From an uncultured Lachnospiraceae bacterium (GTDB lineage: Bacteria; Bacillota; Clostridia; Lachnospirales; Lachnospiraceae), in NCBI GenBank assembly GCA_910588655.1, contig CAJUPJ010000003.1, positions 62,001-126,000 on the forward strand: DNA of 64,000 nucleotides. Direction: 5' to 3'. Shown here piece after piece: positions 1-9,503 of this stretch (positions within the stretch are counted from its first letter, which is position 1; the number at the start of each line of letters is the position of its first letter). The notes under the pieces were generated by a model. The model was not told where the DNA came from. It saw only the letters and a list, made by a program, of their open reading frames with translations, and searched no databases. A program made the translations under genes and the position numbers.

Positions 1-1557
1 GGCGGTGAATGTTATTGTCCTCTCTGTATAAAGCGTTTCCAGGATTACCTTGCAGATAAATTTGATAATGATATTTCAAAACTGAACCATGCATGGTGGA
101 ATACATTCTGGAGCCATAATTATAACAGTTTCAGCCAGATAGAGCCTCCATTTGCCAATGGTGAGGTGAGCAGCCTTGGGCTTGACATTGAGTGGAAGCG
201 TTTCACTACATGGAATATGACAGATTATATGAAATCTGAAATACAGCTTTTAAAAGAATTAACACCTGGAATTCCTGTTACCACTAACTTTATGGGGCTT
301 TATGGTGGGCTGGACTACCATGTAATGGCAAAAGAACTCGATGTTGTATCATGGGATTCTTATCCAGCGCTTCATAACCAGTGGGAGACACTGGCTGAGT
401 CAATGGAAAATAATTCATTTGACCATGCTGCCATGCGTTCCATGAAAAAGGACAAACCATTTATGCTTATGGAAAGTGCACCAGGGCTTGTAAACTGGCA
501 GCAGTTTAATAAAGTAAAACGTCCTGGCATACACAAACTTTTCTCAATGCAGGCAATTGCATGTGGTTCTGATACAGTACAGTATTTCCAGTGGAGAAAG
601 GGCAGAGGGTCATTTGAACAGTACCACGGTGCAGTAACAGACCATCTTGGCACAGATGATACAAGAATATTTAAGGAAGTAGAAGACCTGGGCGCTGCGC
701 TGGAAAAGATTTCAAAAGCAGCAGGAACAGTTATTAAAGCAAAAGCAGCGCTTTTATATGACTGGGACAACAGATGGGCAATTGAGGATATAAAAGGGCT
801 TGGCAATGAAACCAAAAAATATAATGAAACATGTTATAATGTTTACAGGCAGTTTTTAAGGCTTGGAATTGAAATGGATATAATTGCCTCTGACAGCGGA
901 CTTATGGATTATGATATAATAATTGCACCAATGCTTTATATGTTAAGACCTGGAACAGCAGATGAATTAAAAGCATTTGTAGAAAAAGGCGGGCAGCTTC
1001 TTGCAACGTACTTAACAGGATACGTGGATATAAACCAGCTTTGTTATCTTGGAGGTTTTCCAGGAGACGGCTTAAAAGAACTTTTTGGTGTAACCAACGA
1101 AGAGATTGATACACTTTATCCTGATGACAGAAATGCAGCACTGTTTAAAGACGGAAGCGTTGCAGAGATAAAAGACTATGCAGAGATACTTCGCGTAGAT
1201 GGGGCAAAAGTACTTGCTTCATATATGCAGGATTTCTATAAAGGCACACCAGCAGTTACAGCAAAAGATTATGGAAAAGGCACAGCATACTACGTTGCTG
1301 CAAGGATTTCAGATGTAAAAATGCAGGAAATCTTCCTGGAAATGGCAGAAAAAGCTGGTGTAGAACACAAAGAACTCCCGTCAGGTGTAGAATACCATAA
1401 AAGAACTGCAGATGGTGAATGTTATGAGTTTTACCTTAATAATTCAGAAGAAATCAAAAGAGTTAAAAACGTGCATGGCATTAACCTTTTAAATAGTGAA
1501 AAAGTAGATGGTATACTGGAACTGGAGAAATATGGTGTTGCAGTAGTAGAGGTATAA
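1..1557 (+). CDS. GH42 beta-galactosidase, C-terminal part (5' end outside window)
   Basis: The frame is open from base 1, so the start codon lies upstream and about 518 residues are visible. The first residues contain a Cys-rich stretch (ECYCPLC) like the zinc-binding segment that follows the acid/base Asn-Glu motif in glycoside hydrolase family 42. The probable catalytic nucleophile is the Glu of LMESAPG (codon at 472-474), followed by the aromatic NWQ motif common in the family. The rest fits the trimerisation (Rossmann-like, residues about 270-450) and small C-terminal beta domains. The enzyme hydrolyses terminal beta-galactosides and is probably cytoplasmic. The gene is followed by an AT-rich run of short direct repeats (about 1560-1640) with no clear terminator. 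Family assignment is firm; the exact substrate is not known. Confidence 0.9.
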   Translation, partial: GGECYCPLCIKRFQDYLADKFDNDISKLNHAWWNTFWSHNYNSFSQIEPPFANGEVSSLGLDIEWKRFTTWNMTDYMKSEIQLLKELTPGIPVTTNFMGLYGGLDYHVMAKELDVVSWDSYPALHNQWETLAESMENNSFDHAAMRSMKKDKPFMLMESAPGLVNWQQFNKVKRPGIHKLFSMQAIACGSDTVQYFQWRKGRGSFEQYHGAVTDHLGTDDTRIFKEVEDLGAALEKISKAAGTVIKAKAALLYDWDNRWAIEDIKGLGNETKKYNETCYNVYRQFLRLGIEMDIIASDSGLMDYDIIIAPMLYMLRPGTADELKAFVEKGGQLLATYLTGYVDINQLCYLGGFPGDGLKELFGVTNEEIDTLYPDDRNAALFKDGSVAEIKDYAEILRVDGAKVLASYMQDFYKGTPAVTAKDYGKGTAYYVAARISDVKMQEIFLEMAEKAGVEHKELPSGVEYHKRTADGECYEFYLNNSEEIKRVKNVHGINLLNSEKVDGILELEKYGVAVVEV

Positions 1558-1659
1558 AGACGGATATAAAAGTAAATGTAAAGGTAATATAAAAGCAGAT
1601 ATAAAAGTAAGTGTAGAAATAAGTATAAAGACAGATATATATATAATGAAGGTATAATT

Positions 1660-2279
1660 ATGGATATAGCAGGTATTCCAGTAGGAACTTCTGATTTTGC
1701 AGAAATCAGGCAGGAAAAATTTTATTATATTGACAAGACAGCACTTATAGAAGAGCTTTTAAAATAAGAGAAACAAAAACTACATTAATAACACGTCCAC
1801 GCCGTTTTGACAAGACTCTTAATATGAATATGTTGTCTGGATTTTTTGATATCAGAAAAAATAGTAAAGATTTATTTGAAGGCTTGTATATTTTAAAGAA
1901 TAAAGAAATATGCAATAACTGGCAGAACCAGTAGCCTGTTTTATTTTTAACATTTAAGAGTGTAGATGGGCTTTCGTTTAATAGTGTTATAATAGTGCTA
2001 TGGAGAAATTGAAAATAGTAATTTCTGATGTATGTGTTGGACACTATTATTTTTTAGATAGCAACAAGGTTAATGAAGGACAAAAAGAATTTTTTAAACA
2101 GATGGCTTATAAATCTTCTGGTATGGGTGAAATACAAAACAATCTTATAACTCTGGTGAAAATGTTAAAAAGCCATTACGAAAAACCAGTAATTCTTTTA
2201 ATAGATGAATACAGTAGGTGTAAGGGAATACTGGATTGTTGATTTTGATATAGACTTTTCAGATATTAATGTTGGATAA
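1660..2279 (+). pseudogene. Decayed AAA-ATPase-like / PD-(D/E)XK family gene
   Basis: Pieces of one protein are spread over different frames. The ATG at 1660 opens MDIAGIPVGTSDFAEIRQEK and YYIDKTALIEELLK, then stops at 1765-1767. The next frame continues with TLITRPRRFDKTLNMNML (P-loop region, with Asp replacing the usual Gly of RRFGKT), then KSVDGLSFNS, then a third piece with KPVILLIDEY (Walker B-like). These are the signature segments, in order, of the large AAA-ATPase-like (DUF1703-associated) family that is multicopy in gut Clostridia and Bacteroidetes. The C-terminal nuclease part is missing. The gene has several frameshifts and an internal deletion and is clearly non-functional. Intact family function is poorly known. 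Confidence 0.75.
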
Positions 2280-2290
2280 CAAATATAAGG

Positions 2291-2318
2291 AACAGCCAGA
2301 ATAAAGGCTGTTTTTTAT
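2291..2318 (+). terminator. Intrinsic terminator upstream of leuB
   Basis: Stem AACAGCC (2291-2297) pairs with GGCTGTT (2306-2312) and is followed directly by a T-run. It ends transcription coming from the beta-galactosidase/pseudogene side. Between it and leuB (2319-2542) I see only AT-rich promoter-like DNA and no T-box or leader-peptide attenuator. Confidence 0.75.
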
Positions 2319-2542
2319 TTACCATTTTAAACAGTTTTTTTATAAAATATCTGGGAAGATGCCCTGGTAATATAGAAAAATTTCCATTTATACAACTTGA
2401 CAGCACAATAATTTCTGTATACACTATAAAATAGTGCTTTTTATTAAAGAATAGTTTTGTTAAAATACTTTAAAAAACAAGTTGTAAATGGGTTTGATGG
2501 ATTTTGAAGATTTAGAATATACACAGAAAGGAAGCGTAGGTT

Positions 2543-3628
2543 ATGAATTATAAAGTTGCAGTTATTCCAGGTGATGGCATTGGACCGGAAATTATAGCAG
2601 AAGCAAGGAAAGTTTTAGATAAGACTGGTGAAAAGTATGGCCATACTTTTGAATACCAGGAGCTTTTAATGGGCGGCTGTTCAATAGATGCATATGGCGA
2701 ACCGCTTACTGATGAAACATTAGAGAAGGCAAGGGCGTCAGACTCTGTACTGCTTGGTGCTGTTGGCGGCGATGTCGGGAAATCAGGCTGGTATGAACTG
2801 CCTCCTGATAAAAGGCCAGAGGCAGGGCTGCTTAAAATCCGTAAAGGGCTTGGGCTTTATGCCAATATACGGCCAGCTGTCCTTTTTGATGAGTTAAGCG
2901 GGGCATGTCCGCTTAAGGAAGATATTACTAATGGTGGTTTTGATTTTGTAGTTATGAGGGAACTTACAGGCGGTCTTTACTTTGGGGAACGCAAGACAAT
3001 AGAAGAAAACGGAGTGTTAAAGGCAATTGACACCCTTACATACGATGAGAATGAAATCAGGCGTATTGCAAAATGGGGATTTGATGTTGCCATGAAGCGC
3101 AATAAGAGGGTATGCAGTGTTGACAAGGCAAATGTACTTGACTCTTCAAGGCTCTGGCGCAAGGTTGTAAAAGAAGTATCTGAAGAATACCCAGAGGTAG
3201 AACTTACGGATATGCTTGTAGATAACTGTGCAATGCAGATTGTGCGTGACCCTAAACAGTTTGATGTTATTCTTACAGAAAATATGTTTGGCGATATACT
3301 TTCAGATGAAGCAAGCATGGTTACAGGCTCTATTGGCATGTTATCATCAGCAAGCCTTGGTTCAACAAAGCTTGGGCTGTATGAGCCGAGCCACGGTTCT
3401 GCACCTGATATTGCAGGGCAGGATAAAGCGAATCCGCTTGCAACAATACTTTCTGCTGCAATGATGTTACGTTATTCATTTGACCTTGGAAAAGAGGCTG
3501 ATGCAATAGAAGATGCTGTAAAACAGGTACTTAAAGAGGGTTACAGGACAGTAGATATAATGGATAATGGGAAAACACTTGTAGGTACTAAGCAGATGGG
3601 AGACCTTGTTACAGCACATATTAAATAA
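2543..3628 (+). CDS. leuB: 3-isopropylmalate dehydrogenase
   Basis: LeuB oxidises and decarboxylates (2R,3S)-3-isopropylmalate to 2-oxoisocaproate with NAD+, the third step of leucine synthesis in the cytoplasm. The 361-residue length is normal. Family marks are VIPGDGIGPEI at the N-terminus, the substrate Arg segment (LYANIRP), the Tyr/Lys catalytic region (RELTGGLYFG and VDKANVL), the metal-binding aspartates in the MLVDNCAMQ and FGDILSDEAS segments, and the NAD-binding GLYEPSHGSAPDIAG. The start is the ATG after AGAAAGGAAG. It is the first gene of a leuB-ilvD-ilvB-serC-serA array. leuA and leuCD are not in the window. Confidence 0.95.
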   Translation: MNYKVAVIPGDGIGPEIIAEARKVLDKTGEKYGHTFEYQELLMGGCSIDAYGEPLTDETLEKARASDSVLLGAVGGDVGKSGWYELPPDKRPEAGLLKIRKGLGLYANIRPAVLFDELSGACPLKEDITNGGFDFVVMRELTGGLYFGERKTIEENGVLKAIDTLTYDENEIRRIAKWGFDVAMKRNKRVCSVDKANVLDSSRLWRKVVKEVSEEYPEVELTDMLVDNCAMQIVRDPKQFDVILTENMFGDILSDEASMVTGSIGMLSSASLGSTKLGLYEPSHGSAPDIAGQDKANPLATILSAAMMLRYSFDLGKEADAIEDAVKQVLKEGYRTVDIMDNGKTLVGTKQMGDLVTAHIK

Positions 3629-3659
3629 TAATTAAAATTAAGAAAGATGGTGTATAACA

Positions 3660-5324
3660 ATGAAAAGTGATGTAGTTAAAAAAGGAATGCAGACAGCACC
3701 AAACAGGTCTTTGTTTAATGCTCTTGGCATTACAGAGGAAGAGCTTGAAAGACCGCTTGTAGGCATTGTAAGTTCATATAATGAGATTGTGCCTGGGCAC
3801 ATGAATATTGATAAAATTGTTGAAGCAGTTAAGACAGGTGTTTCAATGGCAGGAGGAACGCCAATAGTATTTCCTGCAATTGCAGTATGTGACGGTATTG
3901 CAATGGGCCATATTGGCATGAAGTATTCACTTGTTACAAGGGATTTAATAGCAGACTCAACAGAATGTATGGCACTTGCACACCAGTTTGATGCACTTGT
4001 TATGGTGCCAAACTGTGATAAGAATGTTCCAGGGCTTTTAATGGCGGCTGCCAGGGTTAATGTGCCAACAATATTTGTAAGCGGCGGCCCTATGCTTGCA
4101 GGCCATGTAAACGGGCAGAAAACAAGCCTTTCATCTATGTTTGAGGCAGTTGGTGCACATGCGGCAGGTAAAATATCTGATGAAGAAGTGGATAATTATG
4201 TATGTAATGCATGCCCTACATGTGGTTCATGTTCTGGCATGTATACAGCTAACAGCATGAACTGCCTTACAGAAGCAATAGGAATGGGGCTTAAGGGCAA
4301 TGGTACTGTGCCTGCTGTGTATTCTGAGAGGATAAGGCTGGCTAAACATGCTGGCATGAAGGTTATGGAACTTTATGAGAAAAATATATGCCCAAGGGAT
4401 ATAATGACAGAAAAGGCATTTATGAATGCTTTAACAGTTGATATGGCGCTTGGATGTTCTACAAATACAATGCTGCATCTGCCAGCAATAGCACATGAAG
4501 CTGGTGTGGAGATTAACCTTGACATAGCTAACCAGATTAGTGCAAAGACGCCTAACCTTTGCCACCTTGCACCAGCAGGACACCACTATATGGAAGAATT
4601 AAACGAAGCAGGCGGCATTTATGCAGTTATGAATGAGTTAAATAAAAAAGGACTGCTTTATACAGACTTAATAACAGCAACAGGAAAAACAGTTGGTGAA
4701 AATATTGAGGGATGTATTAATAAAAATACAGAGATTATACGCCCGGTTGAAGAACCATACAGCGAAACAGGCGGTATTGCTGTACTGCGTGGCAATATAG
4801 CACCTGACAGCTGTGTTGTAAAGCGTTCAGCAGTTGTTCCTGAAATGATGGTGCATGAAGGCCCTGCAAGGGTATTTGACTGCGAAGAGGACGCTATTGC
4901 AGCAATCAAGGGAGGAAAAATTGTTGCTGGTGATGTTGTGGTTATACGTTATGAAGGGCCGAAAGGCGGCCCTGGCATGAGGGAGATGTTAAACCCTACA
5001 TCTGCCATTGCAGGCATGGGGCTTGGCTCAAGCGTTGCATTAATTACAGACGGACGTTTTTCAGGGGCATCAAGAGGGGCATCGATAGGCCATGTTTCTC
5101 CAGAAGCAGCGACAGGCGGTCCTATAGCCCTTATAGAAGAGGGGGATATTATTGCAATAGATATCCCTGCTAATACAATTAATGTAAAAGTATCTGATGA
5201 TGAACTTGCAAAACGCAAAGAAGCATGGACACCAAGAGAGCCAAAAGTCAGGACAGGGTATCTTGCAAGGTATGCATCAATGGTAACATCAGCAGATAAA
5301 GGGGCAGTCCTTAAAATCAACTAA
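3660..5324 (+). CDS. ilvD: Dihydroxy-acid dehydratase
   Basis: IlvD converts 2,3-dihydroxyisovalerate and 2,3-dihydroxy-3-methylvalerate to the 2-keto acids of valine and isoleucine. The 554-residue length is standard. Visible marks are Cys119 in the PNCDKN motif and the CPTCGSCSGM cluster at residues 185-194, which supply Fe-S ligands, and the C-terminal GPKGGPGMREML and DGRFSGASRG motifs typical of the IlvD/Edd family. It starts 31 bases after leuB and is followed 57 bases later by ilvB, so it is almost certainly co-transcribed with both. ilvC is not in this window. Confidence 0.96.
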   Translation: MKSDVVKKGMQTAPNRSLFNALGITEEELERPLVGIVSSYNEIVPGHMNIDKIVEAVKTGVSMAGGTPIVFPAIAVCDGIAMGHIGMKYSLVTRDLIADSTECMALAHQFDALVMVPNCDKNVPGLLMAAARVNVPTIFVSGGPMLAGHVNGQKTSLSSMFEAVGAHAAGKISDEEVDNYVCNACPTCGSCSGMYTANSMNCLTEAIGMGLKGNGTVPAVYSERIRLAKHAGMKVMELYEKNICPRDIMTEKAFMNALTVDMALGCSTNTMLHLPAIAHEAGVEINLDIANQISAKTPNLCHLAPAGHHYMEELNEAGGIYAVMNELNKKGLLYTDLITATGKTVGENIEGCINKNTEIIRPVEEPYSETGGIAVLRGNIAPDSCVVKRSAVVPEMMVHEGPARVFDCEEDAIAAIKGGKIVAGDVVVIRYEGPKGGPGMREMLNPTSAIAGMGLGSSVALITDGRFSGASRGASIGHVSPEAATGGPIALIEEGDIIAIDIPANTINVKVSDDELAKRKEAWTPREPKVRTGYLARYASMVTSADKGAVLKIN

Positions 5325-5381
5325 TAATTAATATAGATAATTAATACAAAATTCCTATATAAGAAAGGATTGGTTACTAAA

Positions 5382-7067
5382 ATGCAAATGACAGGTTCCC
5401 AGATTGTTATTGAATGTTTAAAGGAACAGGGAGTTGACACTATTTTTGGCTATCCTGGAGGGGCAATTTTAAATATTTATGACGAGTTATACCGTCACCA
5501 GGATGAGATAAGGCATGTGCTTGTTTCCCATGAACAGGGTGCTGCACATGCTGCTGACGGCTATGCACGTGCAACCGGGAAGGTTGGCGTGTGTATGGCA
5601 ACAAGCGGTCCGGGTGCAACTAACCTTGTAACAGGCATTGCAACAGCATATATGGATTCAGTGCCAGTTGTGGCAATTACATGTAATGTAGGGCTTCCAC
5701 TGCTTGGCAAGGATTCATTCCAGGAAATAGATATTGCAGGAATAACAATGCCAATTACTAAATACAGCTTTATTGTAAAAGACGTAAAAGAACTTGCACC
5801 AGTTATCAGGCGTGCATTTAAAATAGCACGTTCAGGGAGGCCAGGGCCTGTGCTTGTAGATATTGTTAAAAATGCTACAAGTGATGAAACAGAGTATACA
5901 AGGGAAGTTCCAGAACTGGTACAGAGAAAGACAGATACAATAGATGAAAAGGCAGTAGAAGAAGCTGTGAAAATACTGCGTGCAGCAAAGAAACCAGTAA
6001 TATTTGCTGGTGGCGGCGCTGTTATAGCAGGTGCTTCCAAAGAACTTGAAGAGTTTGCAAAGCGTGTTGACGCACCTGTTACAGATACCCTTATGGGCAA
6101 GGGTGCATTTCCTGGCAATGATAATTATTATATCGGGATGCTCGGGATGCATGGCACAAAGACAGCAAACTTAAGTGTATCAGAGTGTGACGTGCTTATA
6201 GTCCTTGGCTCACGTTTTTCAGACAGGGTAACAGGAAATACAGCTACATTTGCTAAAAATGCAAAGATAATCCAGGTAGATGTGGACGAAGCAGAAGTTA
6301 ATAAAAATATTTCTGTTGACTTAAATATAACAGGTGATGTAAAATCAGTACTTGAAATATTTAATTCAAGGCTTGAACAGCTCTACCATAAAGAGTGGAT
6401 TGACAAGGTAATGGCACGTAAAGATGCACTTCCTCTTACATACAATAAAGAGGTACTTACAGGCCCTTATATTATTGAACAGCTCTATGAAGTTACACAG
6501 GGTGATGCAATTATTGCAACAGAGGTAGGGCAGCACCAGATGTGGGCAGCACAATATTATAAATATATAAAGCCACGCACATTAATTTCATCGGGCGGGC
6601 TTGGTACAATGGGATATGGCCTTGGTGCAGCAATAGGCGCAAAGGCGGCATTTCCAGATAAAACTGTTGTAAATATAGCAGGTGACGGCTGTTTCCGCAT
6701 GAATATGAATGAAATAATTACAGCTTCAAGAAGCGGGCTGCCAGTTATTGAAATTGTGTTTAATAACCATGTGCTTGGAATGGTGCGCCAGTGGCAGACA
6801 CTGTTCTATGGAAAGAGGTATTCACATACATTATTAAATGACAGCCTTGATTATGTAAAGCTCGCAGAAGCAATGGGGGCAAAAGCATTCAGGGTTGAAA
6901 CTAAAGAAGAAGTTTTGCCAGTGCTTAAGGAAGCATTAGCAAGTGATGTGCCTGTTGTTATTGAATGTATAATACAGAGTGACGACAAGGTATTTCCAAT
7001 GGTAGCACCAGGCAAAAACATTGATGAGGCATTTGATGAAAATGACCTTAAAAAAGGAAGGAATTAA
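5382..7067 (+). CDS. ilvB: Acetolactate synthase large (catalytic) subunit
   Basis: This thiamine-diphosphate enzyme condenses two pyruvates to acetolactate, or pyruvate with 2-ketobutyrate to acetohydroxybutyrate, opening valine, leucine and isoleucine synthesis. The three-domain layout is visible: an N-terminal PYR domain with the catalytic Glu in SHEQGAAHAADGYAR, a central DHS-like domain, and a C-terminal PP domain with the ThDP motif GDGCFRMNMNE ending in NN. I chose ATG 5382 (about 561 residues); it lies 12 bases after AAAGGA, whereas a possible TTG at 5370 abuts that site and is too close. No regulatory subunit gene (ilvN) follows, which is unusual if this is the feedback-regulated biosynthetic enzyme; ilvN may lie elsewhere. 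Confidence 0.94.
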   Translation: MQMTGSQIVIECLKEQGVDTIFGYPGGAILNIYDELYRHQDEIRHVLVSHEQGAAHAADGYARATGKVGVCMATSGPGATNLVTGIATAYMDSVPVVAITCNVGLPLLGKDSFQEIDIAGITMPITKYSFIVKDVKELAPVIRRAFKIARSGRPGPVLVDIVKNATSDETEYTREVPELVQRKTDTIDEKAVEEAVKILRAAKKPVIFAGGGAVIAGASKELEEFAKRVDAPVTDTLMGKGAFPGNDNYYIGMLGMHGTKTANLSVSECDVLIVLGSRFSDRVTGNTATFAKNAKIIQVDVDEAEVNKNISVDLNITGDVKSVLEIFNSRLEQLYHKEWIDKVMARKDALPLTYNKEVLTGPYIIEQLYEVTQGDAIIATEVGQHQMWAAQYYKYIKPRTLISSGGLGTMGYGLGAAIGAKAAFPDKTVVNIAGDGCFRMNMNEIITASRSGLPVIEIVFNNHVLGMVRQWQTLFYGKRYSHTLLNDSLDYVKLAEAMGAKAFRVETKEEVLPVLKEALASDVPVVIECIIQSDDKVFPMVAPGKNIDEAFDENDLKKGRN

Positions 7068-7092
7068 TATATACAAAAGGAGGCACATTAAA

Positions 7093-8175
7093 GTGGGCAG
7101 AGTTTATAATTTTTCAGCCGGTCCGGCGGTATTACCGGAAGAGGTATTAAAAGAAGCAGCAGCAGAAATGCTTGATTATGAGGGAACAGGAATGTCGGTT
7201 ATGGAGATGAGCCACCGTTCCAAGGCATATGGCAATATTATTAAAACTGCTGAAAAAGATTTAAGGGAACTTATGGGAATTCCAGATAATTATAAAGTAA
7301 TGTTCCTTCAGGGAGGCGCTTCACAGCAGTTTGCTATGATACCTATGAACCTTATGAAAAACAAAGTTGCTGACTATATTGTTACAGGACAGTGGGCAAA
7401 GAAAGCATGGCAGGAAGCTTCCAAATATGGCAAGGCAAATAAAATTGCTTCATCAGAGGACAAAACATTCTCTTATATTCCTGACTGTTCAGATTTGCCA
7501 GTTTCTGAAGATGCAGATTATGTATATATTTGTGAAAATAATACAATATATGGCACAAAGTATAAAAAGCTTCCAGATACAAAGGGCAAGACTCTTGTAG
7601 CAGATGTTTCTTCATGCTTTTTATCAGAGCCAGTTGATGTATCAAAATATGGCATAATTTATGGCGGCGTACAGAAAAATATAGGGCCTGCTGGTGTTGT
7701 TATTGTAATTATGCGTGAAGACCTTATAACAGAAGATGTGCTTCCAGGCACACCAACAATGTTACAGTATAAGACACATGCAGATAATGACTCTTTATAC
7801 AACACACCTCCTGCTTATGGAATTTATATTTGTGGCAAAGTATTTAAGTGGCTCAAGAAAATGGGCGGGCTTGAAGTTATGAAGCAGAAGAACGAAGAAA
7901 AAGCAAAGATACTTTATGATTTCCTTGACCAGAGCAAGCTTTTCAAAGGTACAGTTGTAAAAGAAGACCGTTCACTTATGAATGTACCATTTGTAACGGG
8001 CAGTGATGAACTTGATGCAAAATTTGTTAAAGAGGCAGCGGAAGAAGGGCTTGTAAACCTTAAGGGACACCGTACAGTAGGCGGGATGAGGGCAAGTATT
8101 TACAATGCTATGCCAAAAGAGGGCGTTGAGAAGCTTGTAAGCTTTATGAAGAAGTTTGAGGAGGAAAATGCATAA
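7093..8175 (+). CDS. serC: Phosphoserine aminotransferase
   Basis: SerC is a PLP enzyme that transfers the amino group of glutamate to 3-phosphohydroxypyruvate, giving phosphoserine; it can also act in pyridoxal synthesis. The protein begins with the hallmark NFSAGPAVLPEEVL and has the GGASQQF phosphate-binding motif. The PLP lysine lies in the GGVQKNIGPAG segment (nt about 7660-7690). I chose the GTG at 7093, with a perfect AAGGAGG nine bases upstream. The longer frame from 7021 would overlap ilvB and lacks a site. The final TAA shares its last A with the serA ATG (TAATG), so serC and serA are translationally coupled. Confidence 0.94.
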   Translation: MGRVYNFSAGPAVLPEEVLKEAAAEMLDYEGTGMSVMEMSHRSKAYGNIIKTAEKDLRELMGIPDNYKVMFLQGGASQQFAMIPMNLMKNKVADYIVTGQWAKKAWQEASKYGKANKIASSEDKTFSYIPDCSDLPVSEDADYVYICENNTIYGTKYKKLPDTKGKTLVADVSSCFLSEPVDVSKYGIIYGGVQKNIGPAGVVIVIMREDLITEDVLPGTPTMLQYKTHADNDSLYNTPPAYGIYICGKVFKWLKKMGGLEVMKQKNEEKAKILYDFLDQSKLFKGTVVKEDRSLMNVPFVTGSDELDAKFVKEAAEEGLVNLKGHRTVGGMRASIYNAMPKEGVEKLVSFMKKFEEENA

Positions 8176-9332
8176 TGTTTAAATATACATGTTTAAATCC
8201 AATAGCCCCTGTAGGGCTGGATAATTTTACAGATGGATATGAAAAAACTGACAGCGTTGCAGATGCACAGGCAGTCCTTGTAAGAAGTGCTTCAATGCAT
8301 GAAACAGAACTTCCAGACAGCCTGCTTGCAATAGCAAGGGCAGGTGCAGGCTATAACAATATTCCTGTTGACAAATGTGCAGATGAAGGAATTGTAGTAT
8401 TTAATACACCAGGTGCAAATGCAAACGGTGTAAAAGAGCTTTTTGTTGCTGGCATGTTAATGGCGGCACGTGATATAAATGGCGGTATTGAGTGGGTAAA
8501 GGCAAATAAGGACAATGAAAATATCAGCAAAGATATGGAAAAGGCAAAGAAGCAGTTTGCCGGTACTGAACTTATGGGCAAGAAAATTGGTGTAATTGGT
8601 CTTGGGGCAATAGGCGTGCTTGTTGCCAATGTAGCTAACCGCATGAAGATGGAAGTTTATGGCGTAGACCCTTATCTTTCAGTAAAAAATGCCCTTTCTC
8701 TTTCAAGGGATGTCAATATTGTAAAAACATATGACGAAATATACAGCGAATGTGATTATATAACAGTCCATGTACCTCTTCTTGAAGATACAAAAGGAAT
8801 GATTAATAAAGAAGCATTTGACAAAATGAAAGATGGCGTAGTTATCATTAATATGGCAAGGGATACACTTGTAAATGATGAAGATATGAAAGAAGCGCTT
8901 CAGTCAGGAAAAGTAGCAAAATATGTTACTGACTTCCCTAACCCTGCTGTGGCAAATATGCCAAATGTAATTGCAACCCCGCATCTCGGTGCATCAACAG
9001 AAGAATCAGAAGATAACTGTGCAGTAATGGCAGTAAACCAGATACGTGATTTCCTTGAGAATGGAAATATAATTAATTCAGTAAATTTCCCTGCATGTGA
9101 TGCAGGAGAATGTACTGCAAAAGGAAGAATTACAGTAGCACATAAAAATGTGCCTGGCATGTTAAACCGCCTTACCAATGTATTTGAGGGCGTAAATATA
9201 GCACATATGACAAATAAGAGCAAAGGCAATTATTCATATTGTGTATTTGATATAGACTCAGAAAGCACACAGCAGATGGCAGATAAATTAAACAGCATTG
9301 ATGGTGTGTTAAAAGCACGTATAGTAAAATAG
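8175..9332 (+). CDS. serA: D-3-phosphoglycerate dehydrogenase
   Basis: SerA oxidises 3-phosphoglycerate to 3-phosphohydroxypyruvate with NAD+, feeding SerC. The 385-residue protein has the D-isomer 2-hydroxyacid dehydrogenase fold. The Rossmann motif GKKIGVIGLGAIG is near residue 135, the catalytic Arg and Glu lie in the NMARDTLVNDED region, and the catalytic His sits in the ATPHLGASTEES motif. A C-terminal ACT-like domain (about residues 315-385, from GRITVAHKNVPGML) suggests serine feedback; the extra ASB domain of long SerA proteins is absent. The start overlaps the serC stop. SerB is not in the window. Confidence 0.94.
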   Translation: MFKYTCLNPIAPVGLDNFTDGYEKTDSVADAQAVLVRSASMHETELPDSLLAIARAGAGYNNIPVDKCADEGIVVFNTPGANANGVKELFVAGMLMAARDINGGIEWVKANKDNENISKDMEKAKKQFAGTELMGKKIGVIGLGAIGVLVANVANRMKMEVYGVDPYLSVKNALSLSRDVNIVKTYDEIYSECDYITVHVPLLEDTKGMINKEAFDKMKDGVVIINMARDTLVNDEDMKEALQSGKVAKYVTDFPNPAVANMPNVIATPHLGASTEESEDNCAVMAVNQIRDFLENGNIINSVNFPACDAGECTAKGRITVAHKNVPGMLNRLTNVFEGVNIAHMTNKSKGNYSYCVFDIDSESTQQMADKLNSIDGVLKARIVK

Positions 9333-9363
9333 CATAAAAAGTATTATAGTTGTATAAATAAAA

Positions 9364-9394
9364 GGCAGCAGGGGGATATCCATGCTGCCTTTTT
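9364..9394 (+). terminator. Terminator of the leuB-serA operon
   Basis: GGCAGCA (9364-9370) pairs with TGCTGCC (9383-9389) and runs into TTTTT. It closes the amino-acid operon. A small symmetrical CAACTTAAAGTTG follows at about 9399-9411; the rest up to the next gene is promoter-like AT-rich DNA. Confidence 0.8.
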
Positions 9395-9503
9395 ACGCAA
9401 CTTAAAGTTGCAGTATTATAGAAAGCTGAACCTTCTGATTGGTAGAAAATCCCGGGTATAAAATTTATAATTATTCTATCAAATAAAAAGGAGGCTGCTT
9501 AAA

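Noticed and set aside
1560..1650. Short direct repeats of the type TATAAAAGTA
   Set aside because: Low-complexity AT-rich DNA without symmetry, spacers or conservation evidence.
2319..2542. Possible T-box or leucine leader before leuB
   Set aside because: No T-box TGGN motif, specifier stem or leader peptide with Leu codons and terminator was visible.
5561..6118. Minus-strand frame of 185 codons inside ilvB
   Set aside because: Shadow of the ilvB coding strand; Ser/Thr/Ala-rich with no domain.
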